A stretch of DNA of 64,000 bases from assembly GCF_030160235.1 (NCBI RefSeq), contig NZ_BSNY01000012.1:124001-188000 (forward strand), in the 5' to 3' direction. Under the pieces are notes generated by a model that searched no databases, had not been told where the DNA came from, and saw only the letters and a program-made list of their open reading frames with translations. Position 1 is the first letter of the stretch. Every line of letters starts with the position of its first letter. A program made the translations under genes and the position numbers. Source of the DNA: Mesorhizobium huakuii (GTDB lineage: Bacteria > Pseudomonadota > Alphaproteobacteria > Rhizobiales > Rhizobiaceae). Shown here one piece after another: positions 36,562-44,787 of the stretch.

Positions 36562-37350
36562 ATGAGCGACTACCAGACACTGACGGTCGAAACCTCGGGC
36601 CGCGTCGCGACGGTCACCTTCCGACGCGCCAACCAGCTCAACGCCATGAACCGGCTGATGCAAGGCGAGATCACCGAAGCCTTCGAGGCGCTCTCGGAAG
36701 ATGCCGGCGTTGGTGCGATCGTCGTCACCGGTGAGGGGCGCGGCTTCATGGCCGGCGCCGACATCAAGGAATATGCCGCACAGACGGGACCTGAATTCGA
36801 TACGTTCCAAGCCGCCGGAACCCGCATGTATGCGGCCATCGAGAACAATCGCAAGCCGGTGATCGCGGCGGTCAACGGTTTCGCGCTGGGCGGCGGCATG
36901 GAACTGGTGCTGTGCTGCGACATCGTGATCGCGAACCAATTTGCAAAACTCGGGCTGCCCGAGATCAAGCTCGGACTGATCCCCGGCGGTGGCGGCACGC
37001 AGCGCAGCGTCGCCAAGCTTGGCCGGAACCGCGCCAACCTCCTGCTGATGACCGGCGCCATCGTGCCGGCCTCCGAATTCGTTGCCGCCGGCCTGGTCAA
37101 CGAGATCGTTGATGTCGACCGGCTGCTGCCACGCGCGTTGGAAATGGCGGAGATGATCGCCGCCGAGCCCGCCGCGGCGATAGAAGGCCTGAAGATGCTG
37201 ACCGCGCATGCCCTGTCGGGCCATCTGGCTGATGGTCTGGCCATGGAGCGCGGCATATTGGGTGACCTCTACCGCGGCGAGATTGGTCAGCAGCGCATCA
37301 AGGAGTTCGCTGACCGGAGTGCTGCGCCGGTGAAGAAGGCCGAGCCGTGA
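36562..37350 (+). CDS. Enoyl-CoA hydratase/isomerase (crotonase) family
   Basis: 262 residues. The oxyanion-hole segments are GRGFMAGADIKEYAA and NGFALGGGMELVLCCD; the two acidic catalytic positions of crotonases are both present (Glu in GGGMEL, Glu in LPEIKLGLIPG). This supports hydratase or dehydratase chemistry on an enoyl- or hydroxyacyl-CoA. Placed directly after the CaiB gene, it probably acts on the CoA ester made there. It overlaps the next gene by 4 bp (GTGA). Confidence 0.92.
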   Translation: MSDYQTLTVETSGRVATVTFRRANQLNAMNRLMQGEITEAFEALSEDAGVGAIVVTGEGRGFMAGADIKEYAAQTGPEFDTFQAAGTRMYAAIENNRKPVIAAVNGFALGGGMELVLCCDIVIANQFAKLGLPEIKLGLIPGGGGTQRSVAKLGRNRANLLLMTGAIVPASEFVAAGLVNEIVDVDRLLPRALEMAEMIAAEPAAAIEGLKMLTAHALSGHLADGLAMERGILGDLYRGEIGQQRIKEFADRSAAPVKKAEP

Positions 37351-38363
37351 AAAGTGGCGAGGACTATCGCGGGCTGGGCTGGGCGCATGGCGCGCTGACC
37401 GTCCAGCGGCTCGGCGCGATGCTGGCGCCTGTTACGTTCTTGCTGGCGAATGGCCAGCAGATATCACCAATGCATGTCGCACCATGGGCGAACGAGCCTG
37501 GTGCGGAGGTGCTGCCGGGCATTCTGCGCCGATTGCGCGGCGAATGGCCTTGCGTGCCCTTCGGCTATTCGGTGCCTGCTGAAGGATGGCCGGAGAACTG
37601 GGCCTGCGTGATGGGTCCGCCGGAGCCGGACGAAGAAATCCACGGCCACAGCTCCAACCATGACTGGACCTGGCGCGACAGCGGCAGCGGATCATTGTCG
37701 CTGGCGCTCACCTATCCCCAGGCAAGCCCGGTCGAATATGTCGAGCGGACGGTGACACCCGATCCTGTGGTTCCGGCCATCGATATTCAATTCAAGATCG
37801 TCGTTCGCCGTGCCTGCCGCCTGCCGATCGGCCTGCACCCGGTGTTCCGGCTGCCACTCGAGACCGGTGCCGCCGGGTTGGAATTCGGTGGCTTCGATGA
37901 GGGACGCACCTATCCGCACGATGTCGAACCCGGCGCAGCGCTGTTTGCCCCGGATAGAACTTTTTCCGAACTGACAGCCGTGCCATCGCGCACAGGAAAG
38001 GTGGTCGATGCCTCGCGGCTACCCCTGGCTGCCGCCACGGAGGAGTTGCTGCAGATCGAGGGTGCCGACGGTATGGCAGCGCTCGTCAATCACGAGGAGG
38101 GCTACCGGGTAGCGCTCTCCTGGCAGAAGGAGCATTTCCCGAGCCTGCTGCTCTGGTATTCCAATCGCGGCCGCAAGGCGGCCCCCTGGAATGGGCGTCA
38201 TGTCGCCATCGGCATCGAGCCGATCTGCTCGCCCTTCGGGCTCGGCCCGGCGACCGCACTCGCCGACAATCCCGTTGCGCAATCCGGCATTGCGACGGCG
38301 GTGGAATTTTCGCCTGAAAGACCGTTTGTGACCCGCTACCGCATCGAGGCATCCGCGCTGTGA
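37347..38363 (+). CDS. Aldose 1-epimerase-like (galactose mutarotase fold) protein
   Basis: 338 residues from a GTG overlapping the crotonase stop. Features of the beta-sandwich mutarotase superfamily: HGHSSNHDW (about 92-100), PIGLHPVFRLPL, and IGIEPICSPFG, which carries the Glu expected as general base. The N-terminal part (GLGWAHGALTVQRLGAMLAP) is less typical, so the substrate may be an unusual aldose or a glycoside. It could supply the correct anomer for the SDR or lactonase encoded nearby. Confidence 0.75.
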   Translation: MKSGEDYRGLGWAHGALTVQRLGAMLAPVTFLLANGQQISPMHVAPWANEPGAEVLPGILRRLRGEWPCVPFGYSVPAEGWPENWACVMGPPEPDEEIHGHSSNHDWTWRDSGSGSLSLALTYPQASPVEYVERTVTPDPVVPAIDIQFKIVVRRACRLPIGLHPVFRLPLETGAAGLEFGGFDEGRTYPHDVEPGAALFAPDRTFSELTAVPSRTGKVVDASRLPLAAATEELLQIEGADGMAALVNHEEGYRVALSWQKEHFPSLLLWYSNRGRKAAPWNGRHVAIGIEPICSPFGLGPATALADNPVAQSGIATAVEFSPERPFVTRYRIEASAL

Positions 38364-40147
38364 AAGATCATGCCGCAATGTCCCTGGTCAAGCCGAACCG
38401 GCCACGCTTCACCGATGTCGAGGGACTGGCCGCGATGGTCTGCCAGGGTGACTCCTTCGGGGTCGGCGGCCACCATTTTGCCCGCCTGCCGGTCGCATTG
38501 CTGCGCGCGATCGCCCGGTCCTGCATCAAGGACTTGCGCTATGTTTGCTGGGCCGGCGGCTTGCCGCTCGAACTGCTGCTCGAGGCGAATGCGGTAGCGG
38601 AAATAGACCTCTGCTTTTCCAGCCTCGACATTTTTGGCCTTCCGCCAAGGTTCCGGGCGGCTGCCGAGAGCGGCGCACTACCGGTCCGCGATTGGACTGC
38701 CCTGGCCATGATCCAGGCCCTGCGAGCGGCGCAGCAGAACCTGCCGTCAATGCCGTTCCAGCTGCCGGATGGATCCGACATGCTGGCGCGAGTACCGGGT
38801 GCGAGCTGCAGGCCCGATTCGATTTCAGGGGCCGCTACCGGATTTATCCCGCCGCTGCGGCTCGATACATTCGTCGCCCACGCTCAGCGCGCGGATGAAA
38901 GCGGCAACGTCCAGATCATCGGGCCGCGTGCACTGGACTTCGCCATGGCGGGTGCCGCGCGGCAGGTACTGGTCACGGTCGAGGAAATCGTCCCGGTTGG
39001 GGCGCTGCGGCAGGACGGGCGCCAGAGCATTCTCACTCGCAATCAGGTTTCGGCCATCGCATTGGCACCAGGCGGCGCCTATCCGGCATCCTGTCTGCCA
39101 TTTTATGTCACGGATTATCAGAAATTGTCGGAGGCATTCGCGGCCAGGGAAACGCCTCTGGCGCACAATCTGCGCCTGCCGTCAGAGGGCATGCCGGCTC
39201 CCGTTCAAGACGCTGCGAAAGTCCGTGCCGAAACGGTCATCGCCGTGCCCTCGCTCGCGCCTGAGAAAAAGACCCCATCCGTCGACGAGATCATTGCCGC
39301 TCGCATTGCCGCCGAACTCGATAATGAGAGCTTTGCCAGCGCGGGCGCGGTGTCGCCACTAGCCAACGTCGCCTACCGGCTGGCCAAGGCGACGCACGCG
39401 CCGGACATGATCATCGCGACAATGAGTTGCGGCCATCTGGACATTCAGCCGAGCCCGATGATCCTGTCGCTGATCGAAAGCCTGGATTGCGAGACGGCGG
39501 TGACGCATGCCGGCGGCGACGACACCTATTCGACCTACTATCAGGCGGGTGCCGTCACGCATGAGATTGTCGGCGCGGCGCAGGTCGACCGGCGCGGCCA
39601 GGTCAACACCATCGCGCTGCGCAAACCGAGCGGCGGCCTCATTCGGCTGCCGGGGCAGGGAGGCATGGCCGACGTTGCCAACATGCACCGCGACTATTTG
39701 CTCTACATTCCTCGTCATTCGGTTCAGTCGCTGGTGGATGAGGTGGAGATCGCGAGTTCCGCCCGCGGGCTACTGACGCCGGCAGAGCGGGAGCCGATGG
39801 GCTATCGGACCGGCCAGGCGCTGGTGTTCACCGATCTCTGCGTCTTCCGGCTTGACCTGATATCCCGGGAATTGATCGTCATTGAGACCATGCCAGGCGT
39901 CATGCGGCAGCAGATTCGCGATGCCACCGGGTTTGCGGTGACCTTCGACGACGATTGCCGGGAGGTTCCCTTGCCTTCCCGCGATACGCTCGCCGTTTTG
40001 CGCAATCGCATCGACCCGCTTGGCCTGCGTCGCCTCGAATTTGTCAGCGCCAAGGAACGCGGTGCGCTGATCGCCGAGATCCTCGCTGCCGACCGCGCGA
40101 TGGTCGGGCGCTGCATCGCCGCACAGAGATCGTACATCGCAAGCTGA
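38360..40147 (+). CDS. Fused class I CoA-transferase-like protein (alpha and beta halves in one chain)
   Basis: 595 residues from a GTG overlapping the preceding stop; an ATG at 38378 is an alternative. The N-terminal half (about 1-290) follows glutaconate CoA-transferase-type alpha subunits (GDSFGVGGHHFARLPVALLR; VQIIGPRALDFAMAGAARQV). The C-terminal half (about 305-590) follows the beta subunit (AQVDRRGQVNTIALRKPSGG; RTGQALVFTDLCVFRLD). By hand alignment the beta-subunit glutamate that forms the acyl-CoA adduct (IIVESG in GctB) falls at IIATMSCG (about 352-359), with no Glu. It may therefore be a hydrolase or C-C lyase on a CoA ester rather than a transferase, as described for IpdAB. Substrate unknown. 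Confidence 0.78.
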   Translation: MKDHAAMSLVKPNRPRFTDVEGLAAMVCQGDSFGVGGHHFARLPVALLRAIARSCIKDLRYVCWAGGLPLELLLEANAVAEIDLCFSSLDIFGLPPRFRAAAESGALPVRDWTALAMIQALRAAQQNLPSMPFQLPDGSDMLARVPGASCRPDSISGAATGFIPPLRLDTFVAHAQRADESGNVQIIGPRALDFAMAGAARQVLVTVEEIVPVGALRQDGRQSILTRNQVSAIALAPGGAYPASCLPFYVTDYQKLSEAFAARETPLAHNLRLPSEGMPAPVQDAAKVRAETVIAVPSLAPEKKTPSVDEIIAARIAAELDNESFASAGAVSPLANVAYRLAKATHAPDMIIATMSCGHLDIQPSPMILSLIESLDCETAVTHAGGDDTYSTYYQAGAVTHEIVGAAQVDRRGQVNTIALRKPSGGLIRLPGQGGMADVANMHRDYLLYIPRHSVQSLVDEVEIASSARGLLTPAEREPMGYRTGQALVFTDLCVFRLDLISRELIVIETMPGVMRQQIRDATGFAVTFDDDCREVPLPSRDTLAVLRNRIDPLGLRRLEFVSAKERGALIAEILAADRAMVGRCIAAQRSYIAS

Positions 40148-40154
40148 GGGCCCC

Positions 40155-40991
40155 ATGGTAAAGCCGTTGCTCGATATGTCCGCCGCGCGCGTTTTCTTCG
40201 ACGGCATCTTCACCAGCCCTCGCGTCGCGCACCCGGAAGGCGTGGCCGTCCACCGCGACGGGTCGATCTGGTGCGGCACCGAAACCGGCGACCTCCTGCG
40301 GCTGGCCGCCGACGGCGGCTCGGTCGAACGTATGGGCGGGACGGATGGCTTTCTGCTCGGCATAGCCTTCGACGATTTGGGAAATTGTTTTGTCTGCGAT
40401 CTCAGATATGCCGCGATCTTTCGGTGGGATGCCGCGACCGCGCGCATGGAGCGCTTCGCGTCGTCCGGCATCCGCGTGCCGAATTATCCTATCGTCGACG
40501 AGGCGAGAGGCTGGCTTTACGTGTCGGATAGCGTTGGCGAAGACAATCGTTCCGGCATCTTCCGGTACGATCTCAAAACGGGCGAGGGCCGTCTGTGGTG
40601 TCAGGAGCCGATGTCCTTCGCCAATGGCATGGCCATGGCGCCGGAGGGAAGCGGGCTCTATGTGGTGGAAAGCAATGCGTCGTGTGTCAGCTACGTGCCA
40701 ATCCTTGCCGACGGTGCGGCTGGGCCGCGACGGGTCGTTATCAAAGATGTGCATAACGTCCCGGATGGTCTAGCCTTCGCCCCGGATGGCTCGCTGTTCA
40801 TTTCATGCTATGAGCCCAGCCGGATCTACCGCTGGCGCAAGGACCGGGGACTCGAGATACTGATCGAGGATTCGGCCGCGACGACGCTCGCACACCCCAC
40901 CAATATCGCATTTAAGGGCAACAAACTCTACACCGCCAATCTCGGCCGCTGGCACATTACCGAGATCGATTTGACCTTGCCCGGTCGATAA
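40155..40991 (+). CDS. SMP-30/gluconolactonase/LRE family lactonase
   Basis: 278 residues, six-bladed beta-propeller. Metal-site and blade motifs: HPEGVAVHRDGSIWCGTETG, NYPIVDEARGWLYVSDS, ANGMAMAPEGSGLYVVES and VPDGLAFAPDGSLFIS. No signal peptide. It hydrolyses sugar-acid lactones, the expected product if an upstream SDR oxidises an aldose. It is the last gene of the plus-strand run, 7 bp after the CoA-transferase-like gene. Confidence 0.88.
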   Translation: MVKPLLDMSAARVFFDGIFTSPRVAHPEGVAVHRDGSIWCGTETGDLLRLAADGGSVERMGGTDGFLLGIAFDDLGNCFVCDLRYAAIFRWDAATARMERFASSGIRVPNYPIVDEARGWLYVSDSVGEDNRSGIFRYDLKTGEGRLWCQEPMSFANGMAMAPEGSGLYVVESNASCVSYVPILADGAAGPRRVVIKDVHNVPDGLAFAPDGSLFISCYEPSRIYRWRKDRGLEILIEDSAATTLAHPTNIAFKGNKLYTANLGRWHITEIDLTLPGR

Positions 40992-41003
40992 AAGGACGTT
41001 CGG

Positions 41004-41124
41004 CCGCCTACGGCCGCGATCTCAATCACGTCAAGCAATCTTTGCCGACCTCAGGCACCTCATGCGAAAGGCCGCAGAACGAACCGCTGAAGCCACATGG
41101 CAGCGTATCGGAACGCTCGTGTAG
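41004..41124 (+). pseudogene. IS630-family transposase C-terminal remnant
   Basis: One frame (from about 41026) reads IFADLRHLMRKAAERTAEAT followed by WQRIGTLV then TAG at 41122; this is the C-terminal region of IS630 transposases (pattern VFAKLKHLMRKAAERTxExxWxxIG). Directly upstream, in a neighbouring frame, YGRDLNHVKQ matches the preceding DDE-site motif YSPDLNPIEQ, so there is a frameshift near 41038. No terminal inverted repeats or N-terminal part are visible. Confidence 0.65.
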
Positions 41125-41344
41125 AGCGTCTGGCGATCTGGGCAAGGGTCTCGCAGGCCGTTTGGCCGGCGTGCCAGCATCTCGGCAAGTATGACTATCT
41201 CCGATACCTGCCTGAATTACTGCCTTCAAAAGATTGAAGATTGTCTGCCGTGCTGGCAATCCCTCGCCGGTCCAAGCCTCGTAAAGCCAAGTAAAATCTC
41301 TGTTGCCTCGAAATGGCCCCGTTCGGACCACCCTGAGACGCGGC

Positions 41345-41420
41345 TAGAGCAATTTCAGGAAAAGTGTGAAAGCGCGTAGCGCTTTCCCTGGGGAATTGCG
41401 TCGAAACAAAGAGTTAGAGC
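41345..41420. repeat. Rhizobial-type palindromic intergenic repeat
   Basis: Begins TAGAGCAATTTCAGGAAAAG and ends with AACAAAGAGTTAGAGC. It contains a perfect central stem GAAAGCGC-GTA-GCGCTTTC (41368-41386) and looser outer arms around CAATTT/GAATTG. I recognise this AGAGCAATTCCAGGAAAAG-type element as widespread in Mesorhizobium and relatives. A copy-number count would need the genome. It lies in the convergent gap next to the IS630 relic and could act as a bidirectional terminator. The rest of 40992-41426 holds no gene. Confidence 0.65.
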
Positions 41421-41426
41421 GAACGA

Positions 41427-42602
41427 TCACTGCGGCCCTGATCTGGACTTCAGCTGCCCTGCTGCTTCAACGGGAAGGCGTGGATTTTCCGGCGCGGCGC
41501 CAAGCTCCGACCTTGCCAGGCGCCTTGGCCTGGTCCATTCGCCGCGCGCTTTTTCCGACAGCACCAATCCATGGCCTGGCCGATCGGGCGCGTAGGCGTA
41601 GCCGTCCCGGATTTCGATGGGCTGTTCCACCAGATGATCGAAGTTCTGAAATGAATATTCCAGCCATTCGACCTCTGGAAGCGCGACCGCCATATGCACG
41701 CCAACCTCCAGGAACGTGTTGCCGATGCTGACCGGTATCCCGAGTTCGGCAGCCAGCCAGCCGATGCGCATGACATCCGTCACCTGGCCGTGGACATTCA
41801 GCATGTCGGCCGCATGGGCTTCCAGGAGCAGCCGTTTGCCCTGGAGATCCAGATACTCGCCGCTATTGATCTGGGTCCATGTGACGGCATGCCTGAGTGT
41901 TCTCAACCCTTCATGGTCGTGACGCAGGATCGGATCCTCGACCCACAGAAGTTCGTGACCGGCCTCGCGGATCGCCACCAATTTCGTGAGCGCCTCCTTC
42001 GAGGTCCAGGCCTCGTTCGGATCGATCATGACTTTTGACCCGGCCGGCACGCAGGTCTTCAACAGTTCCAGGCGCCGCAGATCGCGGTCGAAATCCCGGT
42101 GGCCGAGCTTGATCTTGAAAGCCGAGTAGCCAATCGACGCCGCATGGGAGAACAACGAGACGAAGGCATCGTCGTCGAGGTGAAAATCGAGGCCGCTGGC
42201 ATAAGCTTTCACCCGATTGCGGCGACTGCCAAGCAGGACATGCAGGGGCAGGCCGGCTTCCTTCGCCGCAAGATCCCAAAGCGCTACCTGAACCGCCTCG
42301 TGAAAGGGCAGGGAGTAAGCCCGCTGATTGCCGCCGCGCGGGCGGTTCACTCGGTGGACCAGGGCGATCGCCCTGTTTCCCTTCAGGGTCGGCCAGACCT
42401 CATGTTCGAAAACGCTCTCGATCTCCTGCTGATCAGGCAGTGGATTGAAGAGCGTCTGGATGAATCCCAGCCCCACCTCGCCACTTTCGGAAACGAGTTC
42501 CAGCGCAGCGACGTTGACATCGTCCGCCCGAACCTGACTGTCCCCGATTACCCGGTCGCGAGCGAACTGAAATCGGGTTATACGAAAATGCGAAAGGCTC
42601 AT
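41427..42602 (-). CDS. Enolase-superfamily (mandelate racemase/muconate lactonizing) enzyme
   Basis: 391 residues from the ATG at 42602; the frame continues upstream into the operator region without similarity. Barrel motifs: K163-x-K165 in AFKIKLGH; Mg ligands Asp194 (MIDPNEAW), Glu222 (WVEDPI) and Glu249 (INSGEY). By hand alignment to mandelate racemase, the His base of the His-Asp dyad falls on Asn295 (SIGNTFLEV), so proton transfer may rely on the KxK lysine. Such enzymes dehydrate or epimerise acid sugars. It is divergent from a GntR gene and next to a carbohydrate importer, so the importer's substrate is probably its substrate or a precursor. Confidence 0.85.
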   Translation of the reverse strand: MSLSHFRITRFQFARDRVIGDSQVRADDVNVAALELVSESGEVGLGFIQTLFNPLPDQQEIESVFEHEVWPTLKGNRAIALVHRVNRPRGGNQRAYSLPFHEAVQVALWDLAAKEAGLPLHVLLGSRRNRVKAYASGLDFHLDDDAFVSLFSHAASIGYSAFKIKLGHRDFDRDLRRLELLKTCVPAGSKVMIDPNEAWTSKEALTKLVAIREAGHELLWVEDPILRHDHEGLRTLRHAVTWTQINSGEYLDLQGKRLLLEAHAADMLNVHGQVTDVMRIGWLAAELGIPVSIGNTFLEVGVHMAVALPEVEWLEYSFQNFDHLVEQPIEIRDGYAYAPDRPGHGLVLSEKARGEWTRPRRLARSELGAAPENPRLPVEAAGQLKSRSGPQ

Positions 42603-42633
42603 CACAGGGGCTTTCTGATCGGTTACGATATCA

Positions 42634-42649
42634 AACTGATCTATCAGAT
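42634..42649. promoter_or_regulatory. GntR operator candidate, dehydratase side
   Basis: AACTGATCTATCAGAT, with the inverted repeat CTGAT-CT-ATCAG at 42636-42647. Nearly the same sequence occurs at 43454-43469 before the importer operon (finding below). Confidence 0.65.
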
Positions 42650-42684
42650 GGTATCTTACTACCGAACCAATGGAGGGGCCGCAA

Positions 42685-43371
42685 GTGGCGGGCAAAGCAA
42701 AAACTGACTCTTCTCCCCTCGTGGCGGCCGCCCGCATGAGCGACGTCGCCTATGAACGAATCCTGGAGGGCCTGTTCGACCGGCGCGTTCCGGCCGGGGC
42801 ATTCATCTCGCAAAACGAGCTGTCCGCGATCGTCGACGTGCCTGTTGCCCCGCTTCGCGACGCCCTGCGTGTCCTTGAAGCGGAAGGGATCCTGACCATC
42901 CACCCGCGCTCCGGCATCCAGTTCGTCAGGCCAGGCCTGGAGCTTACGCGCGCCACCTACCAATTCCGCTCCATCGTCGAGCGCGCGGCGGTCCGTGTTT
43001 TTGCCGAACAGGGCGATGAAGCCGTTATGAATGCCTTGGAAATCCGGCATTCCAGGCTGCTTCGACGTGTGGAGCGCGATGGTCTTGGAGCAGAACAGCT
43101 GGAGGAGATGGACGCGTTGGAGGGAGAGTTGCACGGCGCGGTCATCGCCGCGCTGCGCAATCCCCTGATCGACAGCACCTACCGGCGCATGCACAATTAT
43201 CTGCGCCTGCTGCGGCTCGACAGGAAGATCACGACACCCATCATGATCCGGACGCTCAAGGAGCACCTCGACATCCTCGAGGCTTGCGGCACAAGGAATG
43301 CCGACGCCGCCGAGGCAAAACTGCAGGCGCATTTCCAGGCGGCGATGCAGCGAAGCCTGGGTCTTGTCTGA
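42685..43371 (+). CDS. GntR-family (FCD) transcriptional regulator
   Basis: 228 residues from a GTG at 42685, chosen because GGAGGGG lies 6 bases upstream; the ATG at 42670 contains that ribosome site and has none of its own. Winged helix: ERILEGLFDRRVPAGAFISQ, then NELSAIVDVPVAPLRDALRV. FCD domain from about residue 90 (RSIVERAAVRVFAEQG; LEGELHGAVIAALRNPLI; HLDILEACGTRN). It sits between the dehydratase gene (divergent) and the importer operon (downstream), with matching palindromes before both, and so probably controls both. Confidence 0.87.
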   Translation: MAGKAKTDSSPLVAAARMSDVAYERILEGLFDRRVPAGAFISQNELSAIVDVPVAPLRDALRVLEAEGILTIHPRSGIQFVRPGLELTRATYQFRSIVERAAVRVFAEQGDEAVMNALEIRHSRLLRRVERDGLGAEQLEEMDALEGELHGAVIAALRNPLIDSTYRRMHNYLRLLRLDRKITTPIMIRTLKEHLDILEACGTRNADAAEAKLQAHFQAAMQRSLGLV

Positions 43372-43455
43372 CACGTCAATGACGATCCGTCGCTTTGCCC
43401 AGTTGCGCTCCGGGGCGGTTGCATGGCGTGGGAAAGGATGCTACCCAAACGTCAA

Positions 43456-43481
43456 CTGATCGATCAGATTGATGATCTGAT
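43456..43481. promoter_or_regulatory. GntR operator candidate, importer side
   Basis: A perfect 12-bp palindrome CTGATCGATCAG (43456-43467) is followed by a second inverted repeat ATCAGAT-TGATG-ATCTGAT (43463-43481), just before the ribosome site GGAGGAG of the binding-protein gene. Confidence 0.65.
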
Positions 43482-43498
43482 ATCTTGGAGGAGATCGC

Positions 43499-44731
43499 AT
43501 GCAGTTGAACAAGAGGCAGTTTCTCATGGGTTCGGCGGCCCTGGCGATGGCAGGGCATATCGGCGGCGCCCGCGCCGCGAGTGCCATCAGTTACTGGCAC
43601 CATTTCACCAGCCAGTCGGAAATGGCCAGCCTGCTGAAGATTATCGCATTGTTTCAGGCGGCGAATGCCGATGTGGCGGTGACGCAGGAGAACATCCCGA
43701 ACTCCGAATATATGGCGAAGGTCTCTTCGGCCGTGCTGGCCGGTGGCCGGCCGGACACCGCCATGGTGATCGCCGAGCGTTTCGCTGATCTTACCGCGAT
43801 GGAGGGGTTGGTCGATCTTACCGAGCGGGTGAACGGCTGGAAGGGCAAGGCCAATTTCCCCGAAAATCGCTGGACCGGGCTTTCCAGCAACGGCGCCATC
43901 TACGCGGTTCCCGCCTTCGTCGATTGGATGTACTACCGCGCCGACCATTTCGAGGAAGCCGGACTGGCCGGGCCGCCGCGGAATTTCGACGAATTCCTGA
44001 GCGCCTGCCGCAAGCTGACCGATCCGTCGAAGGGTAGATATGCCTTCGGCATGCGCGCCGGCGCCGGCGGTTTCAAATATGTCATCGATGTCATGGAGGC
44101 GTTCGGTTCGCCGATCGTCAAGGATGGGCAGCCAGCCATCGACAGGGCCGCGGCGATCGAGGCGATTACGTTCTATTCCGATCTCTTCCTGAAGGAAAAG
44201 GTCGTCCCGCCGAGCGCGCCCAACGACAGCTACCGCCAGATCATGGAGGGCTTCCGCACCGGGCAGACGGCAATGGTGTGGCACCACACCGGTTCGCTGA
44301 ATGAAATCTCGGCCGCGATGAAGCAGGGCAAACAATTCTCGACCGCGCCCATGCCGGCTGGTCCGAAAGCGCATATCGCTCGCGTTGCCTACGCCGGCAA
44401 TGGCATCATGAAGGAAGACAATATAGAGGCTGCCTGGCGGTGGGTGAGTTTCTGGGGCGAGACCGAAGCTGCCCTGGCCTTGCTCGAAGGCACGGGCTAT
44501 TTCCCGGCCTCCGCAGCTGCCCTGCAAGATCCGCGGATCACCGGCAATCCAATCTATCACGCGGCGGTCGAAACGCTCGGGTTCGGTCGTCTGCCGAACA
44601 ATTTCGTCGGCGCGGCGGGTTGGTCCGAAAATGTCGTCAACCCGGCTTTTCAATCGGTGCTCACCGGTCAGTCGACACCGGAACAGGCTGTGGACCGTAT
44701 GATCCAGGGCCTCGAGGCTGCCCTTCGCTGA
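43499..44731 (+). CDS. Carbohydrate ABC importer, family 1 substrate-binding protein
   Basis: 410 residues. Signal peptide MQLNKRQFLMGSAALAMAGH, with Lys-Arg before a hydrophobic core and cleavage near ARA-AS (Tat-like or Sec). The mature part is a MalE/UgpB-class protein (ISYWHHFTSQSEM; YAVPAFVDWMYYRADHFEEA; FRTGQTAMVWHHTG). It is the first gene of a MalEFGK-type operon and has a strong ribosome site. The class often binds oligosaccharides, polyols or sugar acids; the neighbouring enolase-superfamily gene favours an acid sugar. Confidence 0.9.
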   Translation: MQLNKRQFLMGSAALAMAGHIGGARAASAISYWHHFTSQSEMASLLKIIALFQAANADVAVTQENIPNSEYMAKVSSAVLAGGRPDTAMVIAERFADLTAMEGLVDLTERVNGWKGKANFPENRWTGLSSNGAIYAVPAFVDWMYYRADHFEEAGLAGPPRNFDEFLSACRKLTDPSKGRYAFGMRAGAGGFKYVIDVMEAFGSPIVKDGQPAIDRAAAIEAITFYSDLFLKEKVVPPSAPNDSYRQIMEGFRTGQTAMVWHHTGSLNEISAAMKQGKQFSTAPMPAGPKAHIARVAYAGNGIMKEDNIEAAWRWVSFWGETEAALALLEGTGYFPASAAALQDPRITGNPIYHAAVETLGFGRLPNNFVGAAGWSENVVNPAFQSVLTGQSTPEQAVDRMIQGLEAALR

Positions 44732-44787
44732 TACATCCCCGCACGGCCTGCTCCGACTTGCGGCCATGCCCTGAACGCAACGGGACG

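Noticed and set aside
41001-41016. CGGCCG-CCTA-CGGCCG hairpin after the SMP-30 gene as a terminator
   Set aside because: It falls within the IS630 transposase remnant (PPYSPDLNPIE region) and has no T-run, so it is more simply explained as coding relic.
41026-41331. 101-codon minus-strand frame in the gap after the SMP-30 gene
   Set aside because: It lies opposite the IS630 remnant, with low-quality composition and no similarity.
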